DNA from: Chitinophagaceae bacterium
GTDB taxonomy: Bacteria > Bacteroidota > Bacteroidia > Chitinophagales > Chitinophagaceae
DNA: 64,000 nt
Direction: 5' to 3'
Assembly: GCA_016699815.1 (NCBI GenBank)
Contig: CP065012.1
Location: 1,674,001 to 1,738,000 of the forward strand
Every line of letters begins with the position of its first letter. The stretch's first letter is position 1. Position numbers and translations under genes: made by a program. Under the pieces are notes generated by a model that did no database searches, was not told the DNA's origin, and saw nothing but the letters and a program-made list of their open reading frames with translations. Shown here piece by piece: positions 17,262-25,783 of this stretch.

Positions 17262-17573
17262 TTAAAACTTGGTTGATTCTTCTGCAGCTCTTGCTTCAAC
17301 TTCATATTTATTATTATAGTAGCCATGCTTAAGCGATTCCCAAAAGTATTTTGCAATAAAAGTAAAAAAACCATGTTGTTTAAATTGTTGTATATGGCAT
17401 AGCTCATGGTTGAGCCATTTTGGGTTGTTTAAAAATTCTTCTCTGCTGGTATTGTAAAGGTGAATGGTTTTACCCAATACAATAGCCACCTGGCTGCTCC
17501 GTAACTTTAAGGCTGCAAGTTTTGCTAAAAAAGAATGGGTAACAATGCGGTATGTTATCGGTTGGTACAACAA
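17262..17573 (-). CDS. Minimal HExxH metallopeptidase-like protein
   Basis: A 103-residue protein with the zinc motif HELCH (after KWLN, around residue 55) and a downstream acidic segment NKYEVEARAAEE about 30 residues later that could supply the third ligand. This is the arrangement of very small gluzincin-like domains (DUF4157/SprT-like). It has no signal peptide. The only start is a TTG (17571-17573), 3 bp after the bcp stop, so translation is probably coupled to bcp. Whether it is an active peptidase is unknown. Confidence 0.65.
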   Translation of the reverse strand: MLYQPITYRIVTHSFLAKLAALKLRSSQVAIVLGKTIHLYNTSREEFLNNPKWLNHELCHIQQFKQHGFFTFIAKYFWESLKHGYYNNKYEVEARAAEESTKF

Positions 17574-17576
17574 AAA

Positions 17577-18053
17577 TTACTTGTTGATTTCGTTCCACTT
17601 TTTAATAATTTCCTGTGCATGTTCTTTATTCCTCGGTTTTAGAAAGATGTGGCGTATGATTCCTTTTTCATCAATGAGGAAGCTGGTGCGGTGCAGACCA
17701 TCATATTTGCGGCCATATAATTGCTTAGGTCCCCAAACGCCATATTTGTTTATTATGCTATGCGATGTATCGGCAATTAAGGTAAAGGGAAGATTAAATT
17801 TTGTCTCAAATTTTTTGTGGCTTTTTTCATCATTGGGGCTTATGCCTACTACTTCAAAGCCGTTTTTTTTCAATAAATGATAATTGTCCCTAAGGTTACA
17901 AGCCTCAATGGTGCAGGTTGGAGTATCATCCTCCGGGTAAAAAAATAAGGCCAGTTTTTTATTTTTATAATCAGATAGGTTAACGGTATTTCCGTTTTGG
18001 TCTTTGCCTTTAAACTGCGGCGCTTTTTGGTATACGGTTAAATGTGTTGCCAT
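17577..18053 (-). CDS. bcp: Thioredoxin-dependent thiol peroxidase (Bcp/PrxQ)
   Basis: A 158-residue peroxiredoxin that reduces hydroperoxides with electrons from thioredoxin. The peroxidatic Cys47 lies in FFYPEDDTPTCT, and the resolving Cys52 is five residues on (TCTIEACNLRD), the PrxQ helix-type pair. The Thr two residues before... the active-site T and the downstream Arg of FLIDEKGIIRH-like sequence fit the family. It lies 2 bp downstream of the M23 peptidase gene and 3 bp upstream of the small metallopeptidase-like gene, so the three form one transcription unit. Confidence 0.93.
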   Translation of the reverse strand: MATHLTVYQKAPQFKGKDQNGNTVNLSDYKNKKLALFFYPEDDTPTCTIEACNLRDNYHLLKKNGFEVVGISPNDEKSHKKFETKFNLPFTLIADTSHSIINKYGVWGPKQLYGRKYDGLHRTSFLIDEKGIIRHIFLKPRNKEHAQEIIKKWNEINK

Positions 18054-18055
18054 AA

Positions 18056-19777
18056 TTATCGGGTAAAAAGGTAAGTTTTTTCAGTTTTATTTCCGGCAAG
18101 GTCTTCGGCAGTAATTTTTAATTCATGCTTTCCAGGCGGGCAATACTCATCAAAATTGTAAATAAAAAGTTTGGCTTTATCATTGGTAAACCGCAGCCAA
18201 TTGCCATCGAGTAAAGCGGTGAAGCTGGCAATTTCTTCAGTATTGTCTTTTACCCTGAAAATAATGCGATTGAGCTTTGCTGCATTCATACCGTCTTTAA
18301 AGCCAATGGGTGTAATTTCTGGCGGCTCATTGTCGGCTATTAATTGAAAGTTTCCCAATTGTTTAAACCCGGCTTTGTACCAGCCTTGCTCTGCTTCTTC
18401 TGTTGCCGCAACGGCTTTTTTGTATTCTTCTTTATCGCCCCAAAACCTTTTCATTATCATTTTATCGGTAGGTAAAAACAAAATGCCATCTTTAATTTTT
18501 AAGGTAAAAGCTGTTTGCAACGGCACAGAATGGTTGTGTAATTGATAAATAGGTTTGCCAACCGAAGGGTTTATTTTGCTGTATTTAAAATAAAACGAAT
18601 CGTAAAGGGCGTTTTCGGGCATATAAAATTTTACGGCTTCGTTTTCGAAAATATTAATTTCATTGGGTTTAAATAAAATGCCTGCGGTTGTAGCCTGTGG
18701 GTTTTTAATAGCGTTGCTCCTGGTTATGGTAAAAATTAATTCCGATTTATTATTGTTAGCATCCCACACTTCAATTTTTATTATTTTGCTTTGGCCGGGC
18801 TCAAGGCTTACTACGCCATTGCTTGCATCGGTTTTATAATGCTGTGCAGGGTTGCCGGGCAGCCTGCTCAGGTGCTGCAGGTATGGGCCGCCATTAATTT
18901 TTGTTTTGTAATCTATGTGTGCATTCAGGTAACGGGTTTCATCGTAGCTAATTTGGTTTAATTGAAAACCGCTTACCGGAACATTGTCAACACTCATTAC
19001 CGCCTGGTAAATACCATTGTGGTTTGTAGAGCCGGTGTAGCGGTCAAAAGCCGAAATGGCAAAACTTGTTTTTTCAGCATATACCGTAATGTTCCCGGAA
19101 GCTACGGAATAAGTATTACCAGTTTTTTTTAGCGAGAATAATACTGGGCTTTGTTCATAAGTGCTTTTGCTGCGGTCGTAAGCTGCAAGGCGAATAATAT
19201 CCGGCGCAATTTTATCGGTAATTGGCATATTAAATAAAAGCGGGTTCAGTACTTTGTCTGTACCAGTTTCTCTTATTTCAAAATGCAAATGCGGCCCTTG
19301 TGAACCACCTGTAGTACCGCTCCATGCTATTTGCTGGCCCTTTTTAACGGTGAAAATATTTGGGGGAATATCTAAAAAAACGGCCCAGCATTTAAGTTCA
19401 TATTGCTTTTGTGTTATATATTTTTCTAAAGGATCATAAAAATCATTGAGGTGAGCATACAGGGTTGTATATCCTCCGGGATGGTTGATATAAATAGCAC
19501 GTCCAAATCCAAAAGGTTCAATTTTTACTTTAGCAATATATCCGTCTGCAGCAGCGTAAACAGGTTTGTTAACCACCTGCTCTGTACGGCAATCGAGGCC
19601 CATGTGGTAATGATTGGGGCGCAACTCTCCAAAATTGGCTACTATGGCTTTTACGGCGCCAACCGGCCATTGAAAAAAGTCTTGCGGATATGATGGCTGG
19701 ATAAAAAATTGTGCATTACCCCAAATGGGCAGTACAATTAAAAAAACAAAAAATTTTTTTTGGAGTAAAAACCGCAT
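18056..19777 (-). CDS. Exported M23/LytM-type endopeptidase
   Basis: A 573-residue exported protein; the signal peptide ends near GNAQ. ATG 19777 is preferred to a TTG two codons upstream. The LytM domain near the N-terminus is complete: HxxxD in NHYHMGLD (His58, Asp62), AHLNDF and GPHLHFEIR (His163, His165), so zinc-dependent peptidoglycan endopeptidase activity is expected. The remaining 400 residues are beta-rich, Ig-like segments ending in an ITAEDLAGNKTEKTY strand pattern. The family remodels peptidoglycan cross-links at the cell surface. It leads the operon with bcp. Confidence 0.87.
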   Translation of the reverse strand: MRFLLQKKFFVFLIVLPIWGNAQFFIQPSYPQDFFQWPVGAVKAIVANFGELRPNHYHMGLDCRTEQVVNKPVYAAADGYIAKVKIEPFGFGRAIYINHPGGYTTLYAHLNDFYDPLEKYITQKQYELKCWAVFLDIPPNIFTVKKGQQIAWSGTTGGSQGPHLHFEIRETGTDKVLNPLLFNMPITDKIAPDIIRLAAYDRSKSTYEQSPVLFSLKKTGNTYSVASGNITVYAEKTSFAISAFDRYTGSTNHNGIYQAVMSVDNVPVSGFQLNQISYDETRYLNAHIDYKTKINGGPYLQHLSRLPGNPAQHYKTDASNGVVSLEPGQSKIIKIEVWDANNNKSELIFTITRSNAIKNPQATTAGILFKPNEINIFENEAVKFYMPENALYDSFYFKYSKINPSVGKPIYQLHNHSVPLQTAFTLKIKDGILFLPTDKMIMKRFWGDKEEYKKAVAATEEAEQGWYKAGFKQLGNFQLIADNEPPEITPIGFKDGMNAAKLNRIIFRVKDNTEEIASFTALLDGNWLRFTNDKAKLFIYNFDEYCPPGKHELKITAEDLAGNKTEKTYLFTR

Positions 19778-19814
19778 GAGCAATGTTTATTCAACGGGTT
19801 AAAAAAAATTACTG

Positions 19815-19822
19815 CAAAACTA
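19815..19822 (-). promoter_or_regulatory. Candidate -7 element (TAGTTTTG) for the M23 gene
   Basis: On the - strand TAGTTTTGCAG matches TAnnTTTG, 37 bp before the ATG. No well-placed -33 TTG is seen. Confidence 0.35.
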
Positions 19823-19924
19823 CTGTTTAATCGCCGATTAATTTTCATCTTTTACAGTAATGCGCTATTTATTTAACTTAATTTATAGCAACAATTAAAG
19901 CCATTAAAATTGGGGCAAACAATT

Positions 19925-19932
19925 TACCTTTG
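19925..19932 (+). promoter_or_regulatory. Candidate -7 element (TACCTTTG) for carB
   Basis: TACCTTTGCAC matches TAnnTTTG and lies 23 bp before the carB ATG. The nearest upstream TTG (19910-19912) is only 12 bp away, so the -33 element is uncertain. Confidence 0.45.
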
Positions 19933-19955
19933 CACGCCACAAAATATGTTTTTCA

Positions 19956-22805
19956 ATGCCCAAAAACAACGCAATTCAATCGGTTTTAATTATTGGTAGC
20001 GGCCCTATTATTATTGGCCAGGCCTGTGAGTTTGATTACAGCGGATCGCAGGCGGCAAGGAGCCTAAGAGAAGAAGGAATTAAAGTGATACTGATAAACA
20101 GCAACCCGGCCACTATCATGACCGATCCCATGATGGCCGACAAAGTTTATTTATTGCCGCTTACCGTTGAAAGCATCGAACAAATTCTTGAAGAAAATAA
20201 AATAGATGCCGTTTTACCTACAATGGGTGGGCAAACGGCGCTTAATCTTTGTAAAGAAGCAGATGAACTGGGTATTTGGGAACGCTATAATGTACAATTG
20301 ATAGGTGTAGATATTAAGGCAATTGATAAAGCAGAAGACCGGGAAAAATTCAGGCAGTGGATGATAGAAATGGAGATACCGGTTGCAATAGCAAGAACAG
20401 CCAACTCATTTTTAGAAGGTAAAGAATTTGCCCAGGAAATTGGGTTTCCATTAGTAATAAGGCCATCGTTTACCCTTGGTGGCACAGGCGGCGGTTTTGT
20501 AAAAGATAAAGAAGAGCTTGATGATGCATTAAACACCGGGCTTTCTGCATCACCCATACACGAAGTGCTGGTAGAGCAGGCTGTGCTGGGATGGAAGGAG
20601 TTTGAACTGGAACTGCTGAGAGATGCTGCAGATAATGTATGCATCATTTGCACTGTGGAAAATTTTGACCCAATGGGTGTACATACCGGCGACAGTATTA
20701 CCGTTGCGCCGGCTATGACGCTTAGCGATACCGCATTTCAACTGATGAGAAATACGGCTATTGCTATGATGCGGAACCTGGGAAATTTTGCCGGTGGGTG
20801 CAATGTTCAATTTGCCCTTAACCCGCAAACAGAAGAAATCATAGCTATAGAAATTAATCCACGGGTAAGCCGCTCCAGTGCATTGGCAAGCAAAGCCACC
20901 GGTTACCCAATTGCAAAAATTGCCGCAAAGCTGGCCATTGGTTACCACCTCGATGAACTAAAAAACCAAATTACCCAATTTACATCCGCATATTTTGAAC
21001 CGGCTTTAGATTATGTAATTGTAAAAATCCCCCGCTGGAATTTTGATAAATTTAAAGGCGCCAATGATACGCTTGGCCTGCAAATGAAAAGTGTAGGTGA
21101 AGTAATGGGTATTGGAAGAAGTTTTGCCGAAGCCATTCAAAAAGCCTGTCAGAGCCTGGAAAACGAAGCCGTAGGATTGGGCTATTACGGCAAAAGCTTA
21201 ATGCATAGCGAAGAGCTGATTGATTATATTAAAATTCCAAAATGGGACAGAATTTTTCGCATTAAAGATGCCCTGATGGCCGGCGCCAGTGTAAAACGCA
21301 TTTGCGAAAGCACCTTAATTGACCGCTGGTTTATTTATCAAATACAAGATATATGCGATTGCGAAAGAGAAATTGCAAAATATAATTTTAAAACCCTGCC
21401 CGATGAAGTTTTAATAAAAGCCAAAAAACTCGGCTTTAGTGATGAGCAGGTAATGCGGATAATGAAGGAAGAAGATGCGTTGCAATTATATGAACGCCGT
21501 AAACGAATGGGGCTTACCAGGGTTTTTAAAATGGTAGATACCTGCAGCGCAGAGTTTGAAGCCAAAACTCCATATTTTTATTCCAGCTTTGAAAACGGCT
21601 TGCGCTCATCGCAAAATACTGCCCTGGTTTCAAACGAATCTATAAATTCCGACAAGAAAAAAATTATTGTATTGGGCAGCGGCCCCAATCGTATTGGTCA
21701 GGGCATTGAGTTTGATTATTGTTGCGTACATGGTTTGCTGGCCTTAAAAGAGTGTGGCTACGAAGCCATAATGGTAAACTGCAACCCCGAAACCGTAAGT
21801 ACCGATTTTGATATTGCCGACAAACTTTATTTTGAACCCGTTTTTTTAGAACATATACTGGAGATAGTTGAACACGAAAAACCCGAAGGCGTAATTGTTC
21901 AGCTTGGCGGACAAACCGCATTAAAGCTGGCAAAAATTTTGCATGAACGTGGCATAAAAATCATTGGAACATCTTTTGACAATATGGATATTGCCGAAGA
22001 CCGTGGCCGCTTTAGCGACTTGCTTAAAAAATTAGGCATTCCCTACCCCAGATACGGCACGGCTTTTAATACCGATGAAGCCATTGAAATTGCACACCAG
22101 GTGGGTTACCCGGTTTTGGTAAGGCCCAGTTACGTATTAGGCGGGCAAAGAATGCGGATTGTATTGAATGATGAAGAATTGGAAAAAGGAGTGTTGAGTT
22201 TATTGAAGCATTTGCCCGGAAATAAAATATTAATTGATCATTTTTTGGATCGTTGCCAGGAAGCGGAAATTGATGCCATATTCGATGGGGAAAATTTTCA
22301 TGTAATGGGTGTTATGGAACACATAGAACCGGCAGGCATCCATAGCGGCGATAGCAATGCAGTATTGCCGCAATTCAACCTCTCTCCATTAATAGTACAT
22401 ACAATGGAAGAATATGCAGAAAAAATAGCAAGGGCCTTAAATATTTGTGGATTAATCAATATTCAATTTGCCATAAAAGATGGAATGGTATATGTAATAG
22501 AAGCCAACCCAAGGGCAAGCCGCACCACGCCTTTTATTGCCAAAGCCTATCAAATACCTTATTTAAATATTGCTACTAAAGTAATGCTGGGTGCTGCAAA
22601 GCTTAATGATTTTACATTTACCAAAAACCTGAAAGGCTTTGCCATAAAAGAACCGGTTTTTTCTTTTAATAAATTTCCCGGCGTAAATAAAGAGCTTGGC
22701 CCCGAAATGAAAAGTACCGGCGAAGCCATTCGCTTTATAAAAGATTTAAGGGATCCTTACTTTCGTCAATTGTATAAGGAAAGAAGCATGCATTTAAGTA
22801 AATAA
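19956..22805 (+). CDS. carB: Carbamoyl-phosphate synthase large subunit, lacking the MGS allosteric domain
   Basis: A 949-residue protein making carbamoyl phosphate from ammonia, bicarbonate and two ATP for pyrimidine and arginine synthesis. Both ATP-grasp halves are present: the first begins VLIIGSGPIIIGQACEFDYS, the second at about residue 570 with IIVLGSGPNRIGQGIEFDY. Each has a GGQTALNL/GGQTALKL and EINPR/EANPR motif. The chain stops just after NKFPGVNKELGPEMKSTGEA, where E. coli CarB (1073 residues) continues into the MGS-like domain that binds UMP, IMP and ornithine. The shortened form is the usual one in Bacteroidota to my knowledge. carA is not in the window. The gene converges on the barrel gene 10 bp away. 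Confidence 0.95.
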   Translation: MPKNNAIQSVLIIGSGPIIIGQACEFDYSGSQAARSLREEGIKVILINSNPATIMTDPMMADKVYLLPLTVESIEQILEENKIDAVLPTMGGQTALNLCKEADELGIWERYNVQLIGVDIKAIDKAEDREKFRQWMIEMEIPVAIARTANSFLEGKEFAQEIGFPLVIRPSFTLGGTGGGFVKDKEELDDALNTGLSASPIHEVLVEQAVLGWKEFELELLRDAADNVCIICTVENFDPMGVHTGDSITVAPAMTLSDTAFQLMRNTAIAMMRNLGNFAGGCNVQFALNPQTEEIIAIEINPRVSRSSALASKATGYPIAKIAAKLAIGYHLDELKNQITQFTSAYFEPALDYVIVKIPRWNFDKFKGANDTLGLQMKSVGEVMGIGRSFAEAIQKACQSLENEAVGLGYYGKSLMHSEELIDYIKIPKWDRIFRIKDALMAGASVKRICESTLIDRWFIYQIQDICDCEREIAKYNFKTLPDEVLIKAKKLGFSDEQVMRIMKEEDALQLYERRKRMGLTRVFKMVDTCSAEFEAKTPYFYSSFENGLRSSQNTALVSNESINSDKKKIIVLGSGPNRIGQGIEFDYCCVHGLLALKECGYEAIMVNCNPETVSTDFDIADKLYFEPVFLEHILEIVEHEKPEGVIVQLGGQTALKLAKILHERGIKIIGTSFDNMDIAEDRGRFSDLLKKLGIPYPRYGTAFNTDEAIEIAHQVGYPVLVRPSYVLGGQRMRIVLNDEELEKGVLSLLKHLPGNKILIDHFLDRCQEAEIDAIFDGENFHVMGVMEHIEPAGIHSGDSNAVLPQFNLSPLIVHTMEEYAEKIARALNICGLINIQFAIKDGMVYVIEANPRASRTTPFIAKAYQIPYLNIATKVMLGAAKLNDFTFTKNLKGFAIKEPVFSFNKFPGVNKELGPEMKSTGEAIRFIKDLRDPYFRQLYKERSMHLSK

Positions 22806-22815
22806 AAATTGTAAG

Positions 22816-23691
22816 TTAATTACTAAACCTTATGCCAATGGTATAAGGCCGCATATCCAGGCTGTGTTCATACATTGATTTTGGGCTGTACGAACCATAA
22901 AACTTAACCGGGCCTAGGCCCAATTCGCCAATATAGCTAAGTTTAAAACGCTCCATATCATAATCTCCTTTGTTGCGCTTTTTTCCACGTTCATCACTTT
23001 TTTGTTTGTTGCGCTGGCTGTACAAATAGCCTGCGCTTACGCCAAACGAAACACTTACGCCTTTGTTGATACTGTATTTATTGCTGGCAAAATTTATCAT
23101 TACTGGAATGGTAAGGTAATCTGCCGCAAGCTTGTTTTTGCTAAACGAAATTGAATCCCTGAAGATAAAAGGCGCATTGGTTTGCATACCGCCGCTGTAA
23201 GGTATAATGCCATCTTCACGGTAACTGATGGCAGATTTATAACGGTAATTATTAAGCTCCAGGCCAAAACCGTATTTCAAATTCATATTCTTTTTTACCA
23301 AATGCAGGGTTTGCATAAAAAACCAAATATTTATATTGATGCTTTTGCCTGTACGCAATTTAAAATCGGGTGCGCCAAGTTTAGGGTTACCGGGCCTGCT
23401 TACCAAAAAAATCCCGGTATTGCTGTAATCTGTTTTATCGGTAAAATTTGAAAAACCAAAATCAATTACACCCCAGTTTGTGGTAGTGCGGTTATACGAT
23501 GGGTATGATGGGCTCCTTCTTCCCAGCGTAATATTTACACTGTCGTTATCAAAATTTTTCCCTCTTTTAATAATTAATATATTACCCACTCTTATGGTGT
23601 CCCGTTTTACTGATGCGCTGCTGTCTGTTTGTGCCGATGCAGTAAAGAAAAAAAAGGCAAATAGGGTAGAAAATAAAAGTTTACGGTTCAT
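22816..23691 (-). CDS. Outer-membrane beta-barrel protein (PorT-like family)
   Basis: A 291-residue protein with a signal peptide (LLFSTLFAFFFFTASAQ). It carries alternating hydrophobic strands ending in an aromatic-rich C-terminus (TIGIRFSN), the pattern of the small outer-membrane barrel family OMP_b-brl_2. A Lys/Arg-rich loop around residue 235 (QRNKQKSDERGKKRNK) would be extracellular or periplasmic. It is the last gene of the sigma factor / membrane regulator / barrel set, 34 bp after the regulator. Function is unknown; the linkage suggests it belongs to the same response. Confidence 0.75.
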   Translation of the reverse strand: MNRKLLFSTLFAFFFFTASAQTDSSASVKRDTIRVGNILIIKRGKNFDNDSVNITLGRRSPSYPSYNRTTTNWGVIDFGFSNFTDKTDYSNTGIFLVSRPGNPKLGAPDFKLRTGKSININIWFFMQTLHLVKKNMNLKYGFGLELNNYRYKSAISYREDGIIPYSGGMQTNAPFIFRDSISFSKNKLAADYLTIPVMINFASNKYSINKGVSVSFGVSAGYLYSQRNKQKSDERGKKRNKGDYDMERFKLSYIGELGLGPVKFYGSYSPKSMYEHSLDMRPYTIGIRFSN

Positions 23692-23725
23692 GGTTTTATT
23701 TTTTAATTGGTATGGTGTTTTTTAT

Positions 23726-24874
23726 TTAATTAGCGGCTATTTCAAAATTGGCAATTTTAAAAGATTTGCCGGTTTTAATGTTGGTTCTGCGCTCAACATT
23801 GCGCTTTAGTTTACGAAAGAAAACGCCTACTTTACTGCTCTTTACTTCATTTTCTTCCATCATTAATATTTTATCATTGTTGTTTTCTTCGGGTATTTCT
23901 TTAAAGATAGCCGCCTGGGCAAATTGTTCTTTTAAAGGGGTAATATTTTCATCAATAATATTTTTTGCGGCATTGCTGTTTACAATTGTGCCTTCATTTT
24001 TACCGGGTTGTATATTGGGTTCAACAGGCTTATTAAATGCAATTAACGCAGGTTCATTATTATTTTGGCTGCTTGGCGTAATTTTTTGTTGTTGAATAAA
24101 ATCCGGATGTTTTATTTTTCCCTGCTTTGTATTATTGGCAATAACCCTGTTGTTTACCGAAGTTGAAATTTTATTGTTACTCACATTGAAACTGCTTTGT
24201 TCTATTACAGGTTCTGGCTTTGTACTGCTGTTATTATCGCCGGTAATTGCAGTATTTTCCTTTTTGTAAATTACCTGTGTATTACTTTGCTTCGCTTGCG
24301 GTTTTGTATTATTGTTTTTTGAGCCTGAGTTGTTGTTATTTTGTACAAGCTCATTTTGTAGTTGTTTGTTAAATAGCCGGCCAGAATTTTTGATTTTTAT
24401 ACCCGCAAACAAACCTATGCCCAGCAATATGGCTGCTGCAGCCCAGCGTAAATATTTAAAGGAATATACCTTTGCCGCTTTGTGCCGGTATAAAACCGGT
24501 TTGTTATTAAATACATATTCATCGCCTGCCGCTAATTTTGTTTTTTTCAATAAAGCAAAGCTTGCAGCAATTTCTTTATCAAAACCAAGTAGCTTTGTTA
24601 TTTCCTGGTTTAAATCGTCGCCTGCTTCGTTATCCAAATACAAGAGTAATTTTTCTTCCAGCGGCGAAATGTAGTCTTCTGCATTTACCAGTGTTGATTT
24701 ATCAAAATGAAATTTTGCTGCTGGTAATTGCAGTTGTAAAATTTGAGAAAACTCTTCTTTCAAATCGGCGTTTTCTTCAACAAATATTGCTACGGCTGTT
24801 TTTTCTGCATCCGAAAGTTCATTATCGGCATACAGCAAAAAAAAGCTTTCGTAATTATTGCGGTTAATTTCCAT
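23726..24874 (-). CDS. Single-pass membrane protein, probable anti-sigma factor
   Basis: A 382-residue protein not matching a named family by eye. The N-terminal 130 residues are acidic and helical with two similar units (ADNELSDAEKTAVAIFVEEN, then LDNEAGDDLNQEITKLLG), as in cytoplasmic anti-sigma domains. One membrane helix follows (YLRWAAAAILLGIGLFAGIKI, about 142-162). The outer part (about 165-340) is Asn/Lys/Gln-rich and probably disordered, ending in a short basic helix (VGVFFRKLKRNVERR). No zinc-binding HxxxCxxC motif is present. It begins 4 bp after the sigma-factor stop, so the role as its regulator is inferred from linkage and topology. Confidence 0.65.
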   Translation of the reverse strand: MEINRNNYESFFLLYADNELSDAEKTAVAIFVEENADLKEEFSQILQLQLPAAKFHFDKSTLVNAEDYISPLEEKLLLYLDNEAGDDLNQEITKLLGFDKEIAASFALLKKTKLAAGDEYVFNNKPVLYRHKAAKVYSFKYLRWAAAAILLGIGLFAGIKIKNSGRLFNKQLQNELVQNNNNSGSKNNNTKPQAKQSNTQVIYKKENTAITGDNNSSTKPEPVIEQSSFNVSNNKISTSVNNRVIANNTKQGKIKHPDFIQQQKITPSSQNNNEPALIAFNKPVEPNIQPGKNEGTIVNSNAAKNIIDENITPLKEQFAQAAIFKEIPEENNNDKILMMEENEVKSSKVGVFFRKLKRNVERRTNIKTGKSFKIANFEIAAN

Positions 24875-24878
24875 TTGG

Positions 24879-25361
24879 TTAAATAATGTTTTCTGTTTTT
24901 ACAATATAGCTCCTCAGTTGCAGCCTTGCCCGGTGCAGGTACACTTTTACCTGGCTTTCATTTAGGTTCATTATCTCCCCAATTTCTGCATAATTGTATC
25001 CTTCATAATCTTTAAGCATTACCAGGCTCCTTTGCAACTCCGTAAGTTTGTTTAAAGCATGTTGTAATGCATCTTTTATATGCTGCTGGCTGCTTGTACC
25101 CAGCGATTGTTCATTAAAGCTTTCTTTATGGCTTATCCTTTTCACTTTTCTAATATGGTCAATCATCTGGTTATAAGCAATCGTAAATAAATAACTTTTG
25201 CTTTTATTCGTAATTACCTGGTGCCTGGTTACCCAAAGTTTTTCAAATGCCGTTTGAACAATATCTCTTGCATCTTCTTCATGTTGCAGGTTTTTAACGA
25301 TAAACCGGTACAGGTTATCTGCATATTGGTTTACACATTCGTTATATTCCCTTTCTGTCAT
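24879..25361 (-). CDS. ECF-type RNA polymerase sigma factor
   Basis: A 160-residue sigma-70 family factor with only regions 2 and 4. Region 2 has EDARDIVQTAFEKLW and KSYLFTIAYNQMIDHIRK (about 26-75); region 4 has LTELQRSLVMLKDYEGYNYAEIGEIM followed by the helix-turn-helix LNESQVKVYLHRARLQLR. It directs transcription of a specific regulon. The probable anti-sigma gene follows with a 4-bp gap and then an outer-membrane barrel, an arrangement consistent with a surface-signal response. Confidence 0.9.
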   Translation of the reverse strand: MTEREYNECVNQYADNLYRFIVKNLQHEEDARDIVQTAFEKLWVTRHQVITNKSKSYLFTIAYNQMIDHIRKVKRISHKESFNEQSLGTSSQQHIKDALQHALNKLTELQRSLVMLKDYEGYNYAEIGEIMNLNESQVKVYLHRARLQLRSYIVKTENII

Positions 25362-25432
25362 AAAATAATTGGCCGGTAAAAATAATCCAGGTTCTACGTA
25401 TTTATAGTTATACGATTGGTAAACCTTAAAAG

Positions 25433-25624
25433 TTACAACTTAAAAATACCTTTTGTAATAAAATGCAATGGTGGATCGGCATCGGGCAGGCATTTACTGC
25501 TGCAGTTTTGAACAGGTGTTTTTTCCACAGGAATAGCCTGTGGGCCGCTTTTTGATGATTGGTACCAAAAAAAGATAACGGCAAAAAAGAAGAGCAGAAA
25601 CAATATTTTGCTGTTTTTACCCAT
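25433..25624 (-). CDS. Small single-pass membrane protein (63 aa)
   Basis: From ATG 25624 the product is 63 residues. It has an N-terminal membrane helix (ILFLLFFFAVIFFWYQ) and a Pro/Cys-containing tail with two cysteines (VQNCSSKCLPDADPP). No family is recognised. An upstream in-frame extension to 25738 exists but has no membrane-protein-like start and runs into the kbl promoter region. It lies 71 bp upstream of the sigma-factor gene on the same strand and could be part of that unit. Whether it is translated is an inference from the clean helix-plus-tail layout. Confidence 0.5.
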   Translation of the reverse strand: MGKNSKILFLLFFFAVIFFWYQSSKSGPQAIPVEKTPVQNCSSKCLPDADPPLHFITKGIFKL

Positions 25625-25760
25625 TGGGTTGTTAGTTGGCTTTGTAGCTATAACGAATATAAAGGTAAAAAGGTTACAGCCTTTTTCTGAAATGTTAAAT
25701 AAAACGCAAATATGATGATTCAGAAAAGTGAAACTCAAAATTCAATAAGCTAATGTTCCT

Positions 25761-25768
25761 TAATTTTG
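25761..25768 (+). promoter_or_regulatory. Candidate -7 element (TAATTTTG) for kbl
   Basis: TAATTTTG fits TAnnTTTG and lies 15 bp before ATG 25784, predicting a very short leader. It also argues that the in-frame TTG at 25766 is not the start, because it overlaps the element. Confidence 0.4.
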
Positions 25769-25783
25769 GAAAAACCAACCGGT

